Part shown: in pieces, positions 31,037 through 38,309 of the stretch
Position numbering within the stretch: the stretch's first letter is position 1
Layout of the letters: every line of letters begins with the position of its first letter
Virus record (IMG/VR): IMGVR_UViG_3300020410_000002
Coordinates: 1-43,165 of that record
Strand: one strand, 5' to 3'
Source: a virus
DNA length: 43,165 nt
Notes under the pieces: generated by a model
What the model was told of the DNA's origin: nothing
Databases searched by the model: none
Seen by the model: the letters and a program-made list of their open reading frames with translations, nothing else
Translations under genes and position numbers: made by a program

Positions 31037-31261
31037 ATGAACGCAGTTATTGTATTGAGAATTGTGCTACGAGTTGTGAAGTCAATCGCGTCACGCAGGC
31101 CAGACAGCGAGGTGGCGCAAATCATCGTGGACGCCATTGAGGTAATCCTATCGGCGCTAGGCGAGCACCATGCGGTCACTGCTAGCGGGCCAAGCGAGTT
31201 GTCCGACGATGATGTTAGAGAAATCAATTCCGCAGTGGATGAGATAAAGTCAGTAAGTTAA
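31037..31261 (+). CDS. Small hypothetical helical protein
   Basis: This is a 74-residue protein. ATG 31037 follows AAGGAT by 7 nt; GTG 30977 would start inside its own G-run ribosome site. It has an N-terminal hydrophobic helix (MNAVIVLRIVLRVVKSIA), a second helix (AQIIVDAIEVILSALG) and an acidic C-terminus (LSDDDVREINSAVDEIKSV). It could be a peripheral membrane or small holin-like protein, but only one segment approaches membrane length. Confidence 0.5.
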   Translation: MNAVIVLRIVLRVVKSIASRRPDSEVAQIIVDAIEVILSALGEHHAVTASGPSELSDDDVREINSAVDEIKSVS

Positions 31262-31318
31262 TGGCGGTAGGTAATTGGCCGATCTCTATCGACCGCAATC
31301 TACTTATGGAGGTAACAC

Positions 31319-31783
31319 GTGAAAAATTGGCTAATTGTCGGACTGTTGACGTTTTGCGTCACGCTATTGTCCATAGTTGCCGGTGGCTTTTGGTTAATGC
31401 TGCAAGCAATCCAAAGCCTGGGCGCACCCAACCCGGAGCCCGGACCGGACCCAGCACCCAGCTATCAAGTATTAGCCAAGCAAGCTGTTGTTTCTGACGA
31501 TACGGGTCTGGCCGACGAGTACGCTGCTGCCGCGTTGCAAGCTGCCAGCGACAAAATAAAAAGCCCGGTGGCAAGTGCTATCAAAACAAGACGGCAATTC
31601 GCTGCATTTATTTCCGTGCTCGGCCAGACTCTTGGGGCAAACGAGCCATACAAGGTAGACCTGGGGCCATTGGTTGCTCAGGGCTTTTCCTGGATCGAGA
31701 CAACCGGACCATTTACCGACTCTGATCGCGTGAGGGCATCCCGCGAGTTCGGTGAGATGGCGCTAGCTTTCGACGCGATATGA
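31319..31783 (+). CDS. Membrane-anchored periplasmic protein
   Basis: This is a 154-residue protein with a GTG start behind GGAGG. Residues 4-30 are an N-terminal membrane anchor (WLIVGLLTFCVTLLSIVAGG). A Pro-rich spacer (APNPEPGPDPAPSYQVL) and an outside helical domain (ADEYAAAALQAASDKIKSPV) follow. The single anchor and periplasmic domain, next to a papain-fold protein, fit an envelope or lysis module. It overlaps the next gene by ATGA. Family unknown. Confidence 0.65.
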   Translation: MKNWLIVGLLTFCVTLLSIVAGGFWLMLQAIQSLGAPNPEPGPDPAPSYQVLAKQAVVSDDTGLADEYAAAALQAASDKIKSPVASAIKTRRQFAAFISVLGQTLGANEPYKVDLGPLVAQGFSWIETTGPFTDSDRVRASREFGEMALAFDAI

Positions 31784-32763
31784 ACGAACCGGACAACATG
31801 CACCTGTGTGGATACCGCCCGAATGTAGCGGAAACCGATAGGTTCGTTGAGTCTCTGCCCATTCGCCGGATGTGTGACGCCGGTGAAATAATGCGACCAC
31901 GCGAAAAAGTGGACGTTGATTTGTGGCGTCCGCTCCTGGAGTGCAAACCGTCATGGGAACGCGGGGCGCAGGGGATCGGGGATTGCGTAAGTTGGGGGGC
32001 GGAGTTATGCGCTACCATGCTCATGGCAATACAGCACCAGCTAGGTGTTTCCGAGTTCCGGGGCGAAGCGGCCACGGAGCCCATTTATGGCGGCGGGCGA
32101 GTCGAGGTCAATGGCGGAAAGTTAGGAGGCTATCGAGATGGTAGCTGGGGTAGCGCCGCAGCCGAGTGGCTGGAAAATGCCGGAGTACTCCTACGGTCGG
32201 ACTACTCGCAAGAGACCAGAATCCCCGAGCACGACCTCCGCAGGTACTCGAAGGAAAAGGCAAAAGAGTGGGGCAATTATGGTTGCGGGGGAAAGTTGGA
32301 CGCACGCGAGGATTACAACGGCAAGCTTGACCAGATAGCCAAGAGGCACCCAATAAAGAGCGTGACCAAAGTCGCTGATACTGACGAGTTGGTGGTAGCT
32401 ATGAGCAATGGCTACCCAGTAAGTGTAGCGTCGATGGTTGGATTTGGCCGGATGAAAAGAAACGCCGACGGAGTATGCCGCGCAAGTGGACAATGGTCCC
32501 ACCAAATGATGTTCGGCGGTATTCGCTGGGTTGGCGGTCGCCCTCAATTCCGGCAGTTCCAAAGTTGGGGTCGAAGTTGCAGCGGGCCGGACCCCGGTAT
32601 AGAGGACTTCCCAGCTATCGGCCATTGCTCATGGTGGACCACCGAGCAGGACGCGGCCAAGCAGTTGCGTTCAAATGATTCTTTTGCGTTCAGCGGATTG
32701 GAAGGATTCCCGCCCCAAAAGTTGGATTGGTCGGAAATCGCAACCCATTGGGACTGGAGGTAG
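31780..32763 (+). CDS. Papain-fold (C1-like) cysteine peptidase, candidate lysis enzyme
   Basis: This is a 327-residue protein. GAQGIGDCVSWGAELC gives the oxyanion Gln64 and Cys69, GQWSHQMMFGGIRW gives His241, and FQSWGRSCSG (Gln261) sits where papains have Asn-Ser-Trp-Gly. The layout is therefore papain-like with the third residue changed from Asn to Gln. No signal peptide is present; the preceding gene is membrane-anchored. Related proteins in phages may cut peptide cross-links or host proteins, and its place here suggests lysis. A structural or processing role, for example on the ART linkers, cannot be excluded. Confidence 0.65.
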   Translation: MNEPDNMHLCGYRPNVAETDRFVESLPIRRMCDAGEIMRPREKVDVDLWRPLLECKPSWERGAQGIGDCVSWGAELCATMLMAIQHQLGVSEFRGEAATEPIYGGGRVEVNGGKLGGYRDGSWGSAAAEWLENAGVLLRSDYSQETRIPEHDLRRYSKEKAKEWGNYGCGGKLDAREDYNGKLDQIAKRHPIKSVTKVADTDELVVAMSNGYPVSVASMVGFGRMKRNADGVCRASGQWSHQMMFGGIRWVGGRPQFRQFQSWGRSCSGPDPGIEDFPAIGHCSWWTTEQDAAKQLRSNDSFAFSGLEGFPPQKLDWSEIATHWDWR

Positions 32764-32765
32764 CA

Positions 32766-33428
32766 ATGCGGTATTTGTTTATCACGATGTTAATTTTGGC
32801 AGGATGCCAGAGTAAGAAAGACACTACTGACGATGGAACGGCGGCGGCAGTTGGTCGCGCGCAAAGCTCGGTAGTTCTTTCGTTTTGCGCACTGGGTGAC
32901 GGTGACGAAGTACCCTCCCCACCGATCCCGTCACCTAGTGCGGTTTGTGAGCGATGCAACGGAACCGGGACCATAAAGCCTGACGGTCGTATATCCCTAA
33001 CTTGCCCAGACTGCGACGGCACGGGCAAAACTACACAGACCGGCACAGCGGCATCGTCAGGTATTTGGTACAATGTTGATAAAATTGACGAGATAGTACA
33101 CAAGTCCATTCGGTGGGAAGACGCACCGCCCGACAATCCGGACAAGCCAGTTCTGTTTTATTTTACAGCAAAATATTGCAAAAACTGCAAGGTGCTGGAC
33201 CGAGATGTGTACACTGACCAAAAGGTTATCGACGCAATCAGCAACGAAACCCACCCGGTAAAGGTAGACATCACAGGGAAAAAAACGCCCAAGGGAATTA
33301 CGGCAGTCCCGGCGTTGGTGTTGGAGTACAATGGCAAGCCGAGAATTGTGTGGGACGCAAACAGTCCACGAATTACGAAAAATTCCATTTTAAGTTGGCT
33401 TTATAAAGCCCTAGCAAAAGTGAGGTAG
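32766..33428 (+). CDS. Lipoprotein with DnaJ-type zinc finger and thioredoxin fold
   Basis: This is a 220-residue protein; ATG 32766 follows GGAGG. Residues 1-14 form a lipoprotein signal (MLILAGC lipobox, Cys14). Residues 61-87 hold two CxxCxGxG motifs (CERCNGTGTI, CPDCDGTGKT), as in the DnaJ zinc-binding domain. Residues 125-220 are thioredoxin-like: VLFYFTAKYCKNCKVL with the redox pair C138/C141 and the cis-Pro strand ITAVPALVLEYNG. It probably acts as a thiol-disulphide enzyme or thiol chaperone at the envelope. This combination is unusual in a phage. Confidence 0.78.
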   Translation: MRYLFITMLILAGCQSKKDTTDDGTAAAVGRAQSSVVLSFCALGDGDEVPSPPIPSPSAVCERCNGTGTIKPDGRISLTCPDCDGTGKTTQTGTAASSGIWYNVDKIDEIVHKSIRWEDAPPDNPDKPVLFYFTAKYCKNCKVLDRDVYTDQKVIDAISNETHPVKVDITGKKTPKGITAVPALVLEYNGKPRIVWDANSPRITKNSILSWLYKALAKVR

Positions 33429-33430
33429 TT

Positions 33431-33823
33431 ATGAAAAGCAAATATCTATTTTTTATGTTATTGGTGGCTTCGATCATCTTGTTTATGGCCATGACATTAA
33501 AAGCGCAGTCTGTAAGTTTTGAGTACCGACAAACCTACTCGCACGCCCAGCAGGCTCGTCACATCTCAACGCCAAGGCGCACCGTCTTGTCCTTCTCCGC
33601 AAGCAGTTCGGCAAGCCCTCAACGAGTATGCAGTCGAATCCGGCCCCTCCGTAAAGCGGGCCGTGTGGTTGCGAACACTGGGGTCCGTGCGTCCGGAGTA
33701 GTCCGTGCAGTCGGCAAAAAAGCGAAGGTCGTACTGGAGACTCCGCAGCGAATAGTCAACCGTTGGCAAGCTAAGGGCGGGCCACTTGGCGGAGCATTTC
33801 GCTGCAAAAAAGGCTGCGAATGA
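33431..33823 (+). CDS. Secreted or membrane-anchored basic protein
   Basis: This is a 130-residue protein beginning with a strong hydrophobic segment (MKSKYLFFMLLVASIILFMA), a signal peptide or anchor. The rest is Arg/Ser/Ala-rich (HISTPRRTVLSFSASSS, GVVRAVGKKAKVV) and ends in RCKKGCE. The mature part is basic and probably disordered. It follows the lipoprotein by 2 nt and overlaps the next gene by ATGA. Unknown function. Confidence 0.55.
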   Translation: MKSKYLFFMLLVASIILFMAMTLKAQSVSFEYRQTYSHAQQARHISTPRRTVLSFSASSSASPQRVCSRIRPLRKAGRVVANTGVRASGVVRAVGKKAKVVLETPQRIVNRWQAKGGPLGGAFRCKKGCE

Positions 33824-34005
33824 GGTTTTTTAAGAGGATGTTGCGGCAAGCTCTGAGGCGCAAGTCCGAGCAGATCATTGGTCACTATGTCGTGCTAGTG
33901 GCCAAAACCGCAGCGAGCCCGCTTGTCTGGCTAGTCAGCTACTCAAGCGGAGAAACAGAACTTAAATACCCCGAATTTGTAAAACAAATATGGCGCAAAC
34001 CATAG
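33820..34005 (+). CDS. Small basic membrane-associated protein
   Basis: This is a 61-residue protein overlapping the previous gene by ATGA. A basic N-terminus (MRFFKRMLRQALRRK) is followed by a hydrophobic stretch (IIGHYVVLVAKTAASPLVWL). It could be a holin-like or antiholin-like peptide in the envelope module, on topology alone. It overlaps the next gene by 16 nt. Confidence 0.5.
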   Translation: MRFFKRMLRQALRRKSEQIIGHYVVLVAKTAASPLVWLVSYSSGETELKYPEFVKQIWRKP

Positions 34006-34283
34006 ACATTAATAAATGCGACACATGGATATCAAGGCACGACGTAGCGGTTGCTCCTGGGGCTGTGCCGCCATACCGCTACCGAAAATCCAGGAAATTA
34101 TTGATAGAGTACGCACTAGACGAGTTGGCGACAGGTACGCCGAGGGACGAGCTTTGTGCCGCAGTTCGCAAAAGAGCCGTAAAAGAGTTGGGCGTCAACG
34201 TAAGCCTTGTGATATTGGTCTTGAGCGTTGCAGCTAGGATAGTGCAACTAGTATTAATTTGGATGGAGCAACAGGGGGATTAA
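33990..34283 (+). CDS. Small protein with C-terminal membrane segment
   Basis: This is a 97-residue protein. A soluble, basic N-terminal part (RYRKSRKLLIEYALDELATG) is followed by one membrane span near the end (VSLVILVLSVAARIVQLVLI). Tail-anchored topology. A role in lysis is possible given the neighbours, but no family is recognised. Confidence 0.5.
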   Translation: MAQTIDINKCDTWISRHDVAVAPGAVPPYRYRKSRKLLIEYALDELATGTPRDELCAAVRKRAVKELGVNVSLVILVLSVAARIVQLVLIWMEQQGD

Positions 34284-34297
34284 GGAAATGCGAGACA

Positions 34298-34633
34298 ATG
34301 GAGTTGGCAGCGATGACCGCAGACGAAAAAACCCCTGACGACCTAATCGGTCGAGTGATTTATGGCGCTAAGCTACTCGGACCCACGACAGTGATAGCTG
34401 GCGTACTTGTGTGGCAGGGCATCCGGATGACCGACGCCTACCAGAAGGAACGCGTACACGCGCTGGAGTACAATCGAGAGCTGACCTCCAAGGTTGTGGA
34501 GGGCCTAACGAATTCCACCCACGCAATCGAGCATATAGGCGATGAGTCCAAGGCGACACGCGAAGCAATCAAAGAAAATACGGAACTCACCCGCGAGAAC
34601 AATCGCATGCTAAAACTAGGAGTTGACCGATGA
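34298..34633 (+). CDS. Single-span membrane protein with coiled-coil tail (holin-like candidate)
   Basis: This is a 111-residue protein from ATG 34298; ATG 34313, with GGAG 9 nt upstream, is an equally possible start. One membrane span (LLGPTTVIAGVLVWQGI, about residues 24-42) is followed by a polar helical tail (STHAIEHIGDESKATREAIK, NTELTRENNRMLKLG). The short N-terminus, single span and charged coiled C-terminus fit a holin or similar small phage membrane protein. It overlaps the next gene by ATGA. Confidence 0.55.
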   Translation: MELAAMTADEKTPDDLIGRVIYGAKLLGPTTVIAGVLVWQGIRMTDAYQKERVHALEYNRELTSKVVEGLTNSTHAIEHIGDESKATREAIKENTELTRENNRMLKLGVDR

Positions 34634-34956
34634 GCTGGTTCCACCTGAGTATCAAGAATGGAGACGTCGTGTCCTGCACAGACGACTCTAATTTTGGGCC
34701 GGATCGTTGCTCCGAAGCGATGTGCAAGCGATTCATCAACGTCTACACCGATCTTACAATCTCCGAAGCCAGAGAATACAAAGGGCCAATTGTGGACGAT
34801 GATGGGCATCATCTACACCCGCATAGCTATCGAGTGGACTTGACGAAGGTTGTACCTGCTGGTGAGCATCATAAGATCCAGGACCGGGATGCAAAGTGCT
34901 GCCTAATCACAGACCCAATAGATATAAATCTTATCCAACCGATTGAAGTGAGGTGA
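34630..34956 (+). CDS. Hypothetical acidic protein
   Basis: This is a 108-residue protein overlapping the previous gene by ATGA. It contains DDDGHHLHPHSYRVDL and VVPAGEHHKIQDRDAKCC, a His/Asp/Cys-rich set that may bind metal, and no membrane segment. No family is recognised. It ends 3 nt before the beta-helix gene, so the two may be co-expressed. Confidence 0.5.
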   Translation: MSWFHLSIKNGDVVSCTDDSNFGPDRCSEAMCKRFINVYTDLTISEAREYKGPIVDDDGHHLHPHSYRVDLTKVVPAGEHHKIQDRDAKCCLITDPIDINLIQPIEVR

Positions 34957-34959
34957 TCC

Positions 34960-35949
34960 ATGTCAACTACCACGAGTTACATCACTACTGCCACATCCGG
35001 TGCCGATGATTACCCTGATTTGAGTACGTGGAACGATGCTGCAAATGATGGAGGTGCTGGGGGCGAACAAATAGCAATTCTGAAGCAGGACATAGTAGAT
35101 AACGTAAGCCTGACTAGCTGGACATCGGCTGTAAACTTCACGATCAAGAGCGACAGGGCCGGAGTCAAGAGGACGGTTACCTCTTCATCTGAAGGGTCTG
35201 GGGGAACTCATATGATCTATTCTGCCGATGCGGACGCTGGCTCTCTCACAATGGAAGACATCATACTGGACGGAACCGGGCAGAGCACTTCTGGTGCCGG
35301 GAGGTCAGGCGTATTCACTGCTAACGGAACCGACTTGCTTACGCTAAGAAGAGTCCACATCAAAAACGTGACACAACACTCTATTCTGGTTTGGAGTAAT
35401 TCGAGGACGGACGAAGTGAATTGCGACAATTGCATATTCGAGAATCCGGGGGGTACTGCCTACCGTGGCGCTCTAGACACCATGACGGCTACCTTCCGCA
35501 ATTGTCTATTCGCGGATTGCGATATTGCTGCGCAAAACAGCGAAGTGGAAGAGACTAATGTCGGCAACTATTACAACTGCTTGAGTTTTGGCAACGGGGG
35601 AGATGATTTTGCCCATGCTAACACGGACGCTGAAACTAACGTCCGGCATTGCGTATCACAAGACTCCACTGCCGCAGACGGTAACCACGACGACAACACA
35701 GGCAGCGTAGGAGGCAAAACATCCACGGGGACATACTTTCGGGATTACGCCAATGGCGACTACCGACTAAGGCACGACGACTATACCAACTGGACTATCA
35801 ACGGAGAGGCCGCAAATACCCCGGCGACAGACTTCGATAATAAAACTAGGCGGTTCAACGACATCGGGCCGTTTGAATACTTCTACGAAGACTCGTCTTC
35901 GATTGGACAACCAACTGCGAAACCAATAGCAAGAGCAATAGCCCGCTAA
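34960..35949 (+). CDS. Right-handed beta-helix protein (pectate-lyase-like)
   Basis: This is a 329-residue protein with GAGGTGATCC before the ATG. Repeated short strands with Asn/Cys ladders (GSLTMEDIILDGTG, LLTLRRVHIKNVTQHS, EVNCDNCIFENPGG, TATFRNCLFADCDIAA) are the pattern of a parallel beta-helix. The N-terminus (YPDLSTWNDAANDGG) is typical of such proteins on phage and bacterial surfaces. It probably acts as a spike or fibre that binds or cuts polysaccharide. It lies away from the tail operon, just before packaging genes. Confidence 0.68.
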   Translation: MSTTTSYITTATSGADDYPDLSTWNDAANDGGAGGEQIAILKQDIVDNVSLTSWTSAVNFTIKSDRAGVKRTVTSSSEGSGGTHMIYSADADAGSLTMEDIILDGTGQSTSGAGRSGVFTANGTDLLTLRRVHIKNVTQHSILVWSNSRTDEVNCDNCIFENPGGTAYRGALDTMTATFRNCLFADCDIAAQNSEVEETNVGNYYNCLSFGNGGDDFAHANTDAETNVRHCVSQDSTAADGNHDDNTGSVGGKTSTGTYFRDYANGDYRLRHDDYTNWTINGEAANTPATDFDNKTRRFNDIGPFEYFYEDSSSIGQPTAKPIARAIAR

Positions 35950-35962
35950 ACAGGAGAGTACT

Positions 35963-36262
35963 ATGATTTTCTTAGACAATTCCACCTCGACATCTAAAAC
36001 AGATTTCCAGTATCTAGCGCCCGGAACTTGGAAGTTCCACGCCGACATACCGGGGACTGATGCAGCCGCCGTGACCATCCAGCAGCGGCAGAAGGGCAGC
36101 AGCATTGACGACGATGTAAACAGTATAAGCGGCGTGGTGTCACTAACATACAATGATGCAGCGTCACTAGTCACAAGTTCTGGCGAAGAGTTTGCCGTCA
36201 CAAGAACAGGTGGCGGTGGCTCTACTGCTATCACCGTGGTAGCCAACCGAGTGCCGAACTGA
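35963..36262 (+). CDS. Small beta-rich protein after the beta-helix gene
   Basis: This is a 99-residue protein with AGGAGAG upstream. MIFLDNSTSTSKTDFQYL, GTWKFHADIPGTDAAAVTIQ and FAVTRTGGGGSTAITVVAN give a compact beta sandwich. It is probably a virion surface or fibre-associated protein, given its neighbour. No family is named. Confidence 0.5.
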   Translation: MIFLDNSTSTSKTDFQYLAPGTWKFHADIPGTDAAAVTIQQRQKGSSIDDDVNSISGVVSLTYNDAASLVTSSGEEFAVTRTGGGGSTAITVVANRVPN

Positions 36263-36273
36263 TAGCGCCGCGC

Positions 36274-36302
36274 TTGCAATGACTACCTTTTTCCGGTACT
36301 AT
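36274..36302 (+). promoter_or_regulatory. Candidate promoter for the packaging operon
   Basis: TTGCAA (36274..36279) and TACTAT (36297..36302) are 17 nt apart, each matching four of six consensus bases. It lies in the only gap ahead of the terminase genes (36263..36353). The match is weak. The same gap could instead hold the packaging site. Confidence 0.3.
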
Positions 36303-36353
36303 TTTCCGGGAATTACCCCCCCCGATTCACCCGAGCGGTAAACGAAGGGGTCC

Positions 36354-36881
36354 ATGATGGGACGCAAACGAAGCAAGAAACGCCGAGACAGTACGCTAGA
36401 TTCACCCGACGACGGGAAAACGAATAGCGAACCGCCTACGGAACTCAGCGCAAACACGCCAATATGCGACGATGATATAAAACTCATGCGCAGGGCAGTG
36501 CGGGAGGGGTGGGTGCGCCAGCGATGGCCTACTAACCTCACCCTCAAGGAGTTCAAAGAGCGGACAAAGGGCAGAAGTCTCACTCTGGTTGAGAGGATTC
36601 TCAGGCACACCCATACCAAGCTCATCGAAGGAGAGGACCGGCTGCAAGTCGAGTGCATGAAGTTGGGTTTGCAAATGGAGGCCCAAAATCTCAGGGAGGA
36701 CTTGGCGCAGATGGCTGCAAAGCAGAATCCTGAGATCCCAGTTGCACAGCAGCAGACAGTCATTAACCAGTCCGGCCCGGTGGTTATGATCGTACCCAGC
36801 AATGGGCGCGGCCCACGACCCGACCAAGTAGTGGACGGTCGAGTAGTAGACGACTGGGACAAAAAAGAAGGCGAGGGGTAG
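36354..36881 (+). CDS. Small terminase subunit candidate
   Basis: This is a 175-residue protein directly upstream of TerL, the usual place of TerS. AAGGGG precedes tandem ATG codons (MMGRKRSKKR). Residues about 40-65 (DDIKLMRRAVREGWVRQRW) may form a DNA-binding helical unit. A helical oligomerisation-like region follows (LRHTHTKLIEGEDRLQVEC) and then an acidic tail. The role is from synteny and composition; no family signature was recognised. Confidence 0.6.
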   Translation: MMGRKRSKKRRDSTLDSPDDGKTNSEPPTELSANTPICDDDIKLMRRAVREGWVRQRWPTNLTLKEFKERTKGRSLTLVERILRHTHTKLIEGEDRLQVECMKLGLQMEAQNLREDLAQMAAKQNPEIPVAQQQTVINQSGPVVMIVPSNGRGPRPDQVVDGRVVDDWDKKEGEG

Positions 36882-36887
36882 TCGTGC

Positions 36888-38309
36888 ATGGAAGACCAAT
36901 TTTCTAGCGGTGAAGTGCTGGAACCTATAAGGCCGCAAGAGGGGCCGCAGACCCGAGCGATGGAGTGCGGGGCGGATATCCTCATCTATGGCGGGCAAGC
37001 CGGTGGCGGAAAAACCCATTTCCTTATCATGGACCAGGCGCAGTGGGCTCATGTACCTGGATATACCGGGATGGTATTTCGCCGGGAGAGTACCCAGTTG
37101 ACTGGCCCCGGCTCTCTGGTCGAAGCTGCTAGCGAAATATTCCCACGGGTGGGCGGCAATATGAGAATGAGCGCCCCACAAATATGCCGGTTCCCGAATA
37201 ACGGACTCGTAGGCTTTCGGCACCTCCAGTACGAAAAAGACAAGGAAAGCCACCAGGGTAAAGCGTATGCCGTCATAAGTTTTGACGAGCTAACTCACTT
37301 TACAGAAACGCAGTTCTGGTATTTGGTGACGCGGAACCGCTCGACATGCGCGGTTGAGAGCTACGTTCGTTGCACATGCAACCCCGACGCTGACAGTTGG
37401 GTGCGTGATTTTGTTGATTGGTGGGTTGGTCCTGACGGATTCATTCTTCCTGAGCGGGATGGAGTTCTACGTTGGATGATCCGGGGGGAAAACGACGAAG
37501 GTGATGACGAAATACTATGGGCGGACAGTCCGGAGGAGTTGCCGGTCGTACAGTTCAAGGGGGAAGTTGTGAAGCCGTTAAGCGTCACATTCATCGAGGC
37601 CAAGCTGGAGGACAATCCGGCGCTTATGAAGTCTGACCCCGGATATGCTGCAAGAATAGCCAACCAGCCAAAAGTGGAGCGCGAAAGGCTGGGTTTAGGC
37701 AACTGGAACGTAAGCGACCAGCGGGGGGCCGAGTGGGGTAATGAATATTTCCAGGACATTTGGGCGGAACGCTGGCCGAGCGAATTTGACCTATCTGTGG
37801 TAGCCGTGGACGCATCAGAGTCCGGGGATGGGGATGATTGCGGTATTGTTTTCGTGGGCTTGTCGGGTGGTAAGCTATATGTAGATGCAGACATAGAGCC
37901 ACGACCGGCGAGCGACGTAGTACCAGCAACGGCAAAGATGGCAACGGCACACTTGGCCGGGGAGATCGTGTTCGAGAAAGTCGGATTTCAAACTCTCCTA
38001 AAGCCTGAGATGGAGCGGTATCTAGCGGCCACAGTCATGCCAGTGGCTCCGGTGGGATTGATTGAGCACCACGGAGTAAAGAAAATAGTCCGCATAAAAA
38101 GGCTAGGCGGATACCTGCTAGGTGGCCGAATAAAGTTGAAAAAAAACAGAGCAGGGTGTAAAACGCTGTTAAGGCAGCTTAAAAAAACGGGAGTCAAGGG
38201 GTTCCACGACGATGGACCCGACGCGCTAGAGATGGCAATCCGACGGCTGAATATGATAGCACGGTCAGAAATGCAGTCGAACACACGAGAGGAACAACTG
38301 GTCCCATGA
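36888..38309 (+). CDS. terL: Terminase large subunit
   Basis: This is a 473-residue protein. Walker A GGQAGGGKT (35-43) and Walker B AVISFDELT (D133, E134) form the packaging ATPase. The nuclease part shows VVAVDASESGDGDDCGI (D308) and HDDGPDALEMAI (D445), RNase H-fold metal ligands. It would translocate DNA into the head and cut at headful or specific ends. GAGGGG lies before the ATG. It overlaps the portal gene by ATGA. Confidence 0.93.
   Translation: MEDQFSSGEVLEPIRPQEGPQTRAMECGADILIYGGQAGGGKTHFLIMDQAQWAHVPGYTGMVFRRESTQLTGPGSLVEAASEIFPRVGGNMRMSAPQICRFPNNGLVGFRHLQYEKDKESHQGKAYAVISFDELTHFTETQFWYLVTRNRSTCAVESYVRCTCNPDADSWVRDFVDWWVGPDGFILPERDGVLRWMIRGENDEGDDEILWADSPEELPVVQFKGEVVKPLSVTFIEAKLEDNPALMKSDPGYAARIANQPKVERERLGLGNWNVSDQRGAEWGNEYFQDIWAERWPSEFDLSVVAVDASESGDGDDCGIVFVGLSGGKLYVDADIEPRPASDVVPATAKMATAHLAGEIVFEKVGFQTLLKPEMERYLAATVMPVAPVGLIEHHGVKKIVRIKRLGGYLLGGRIKLKKNRAGCKTLLRQLKKTGVKGFHDDGPDALEMAIRRLNMIARSEMQSNTREEQLVP

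Noticed and set aside
31261-31497. Frame starting at a TAATG overlap, 78 codons
   Set aside because: It runs out of frame through the membrane-protein gene at 31319, which has a GGAGG site and a clear signal anchor.
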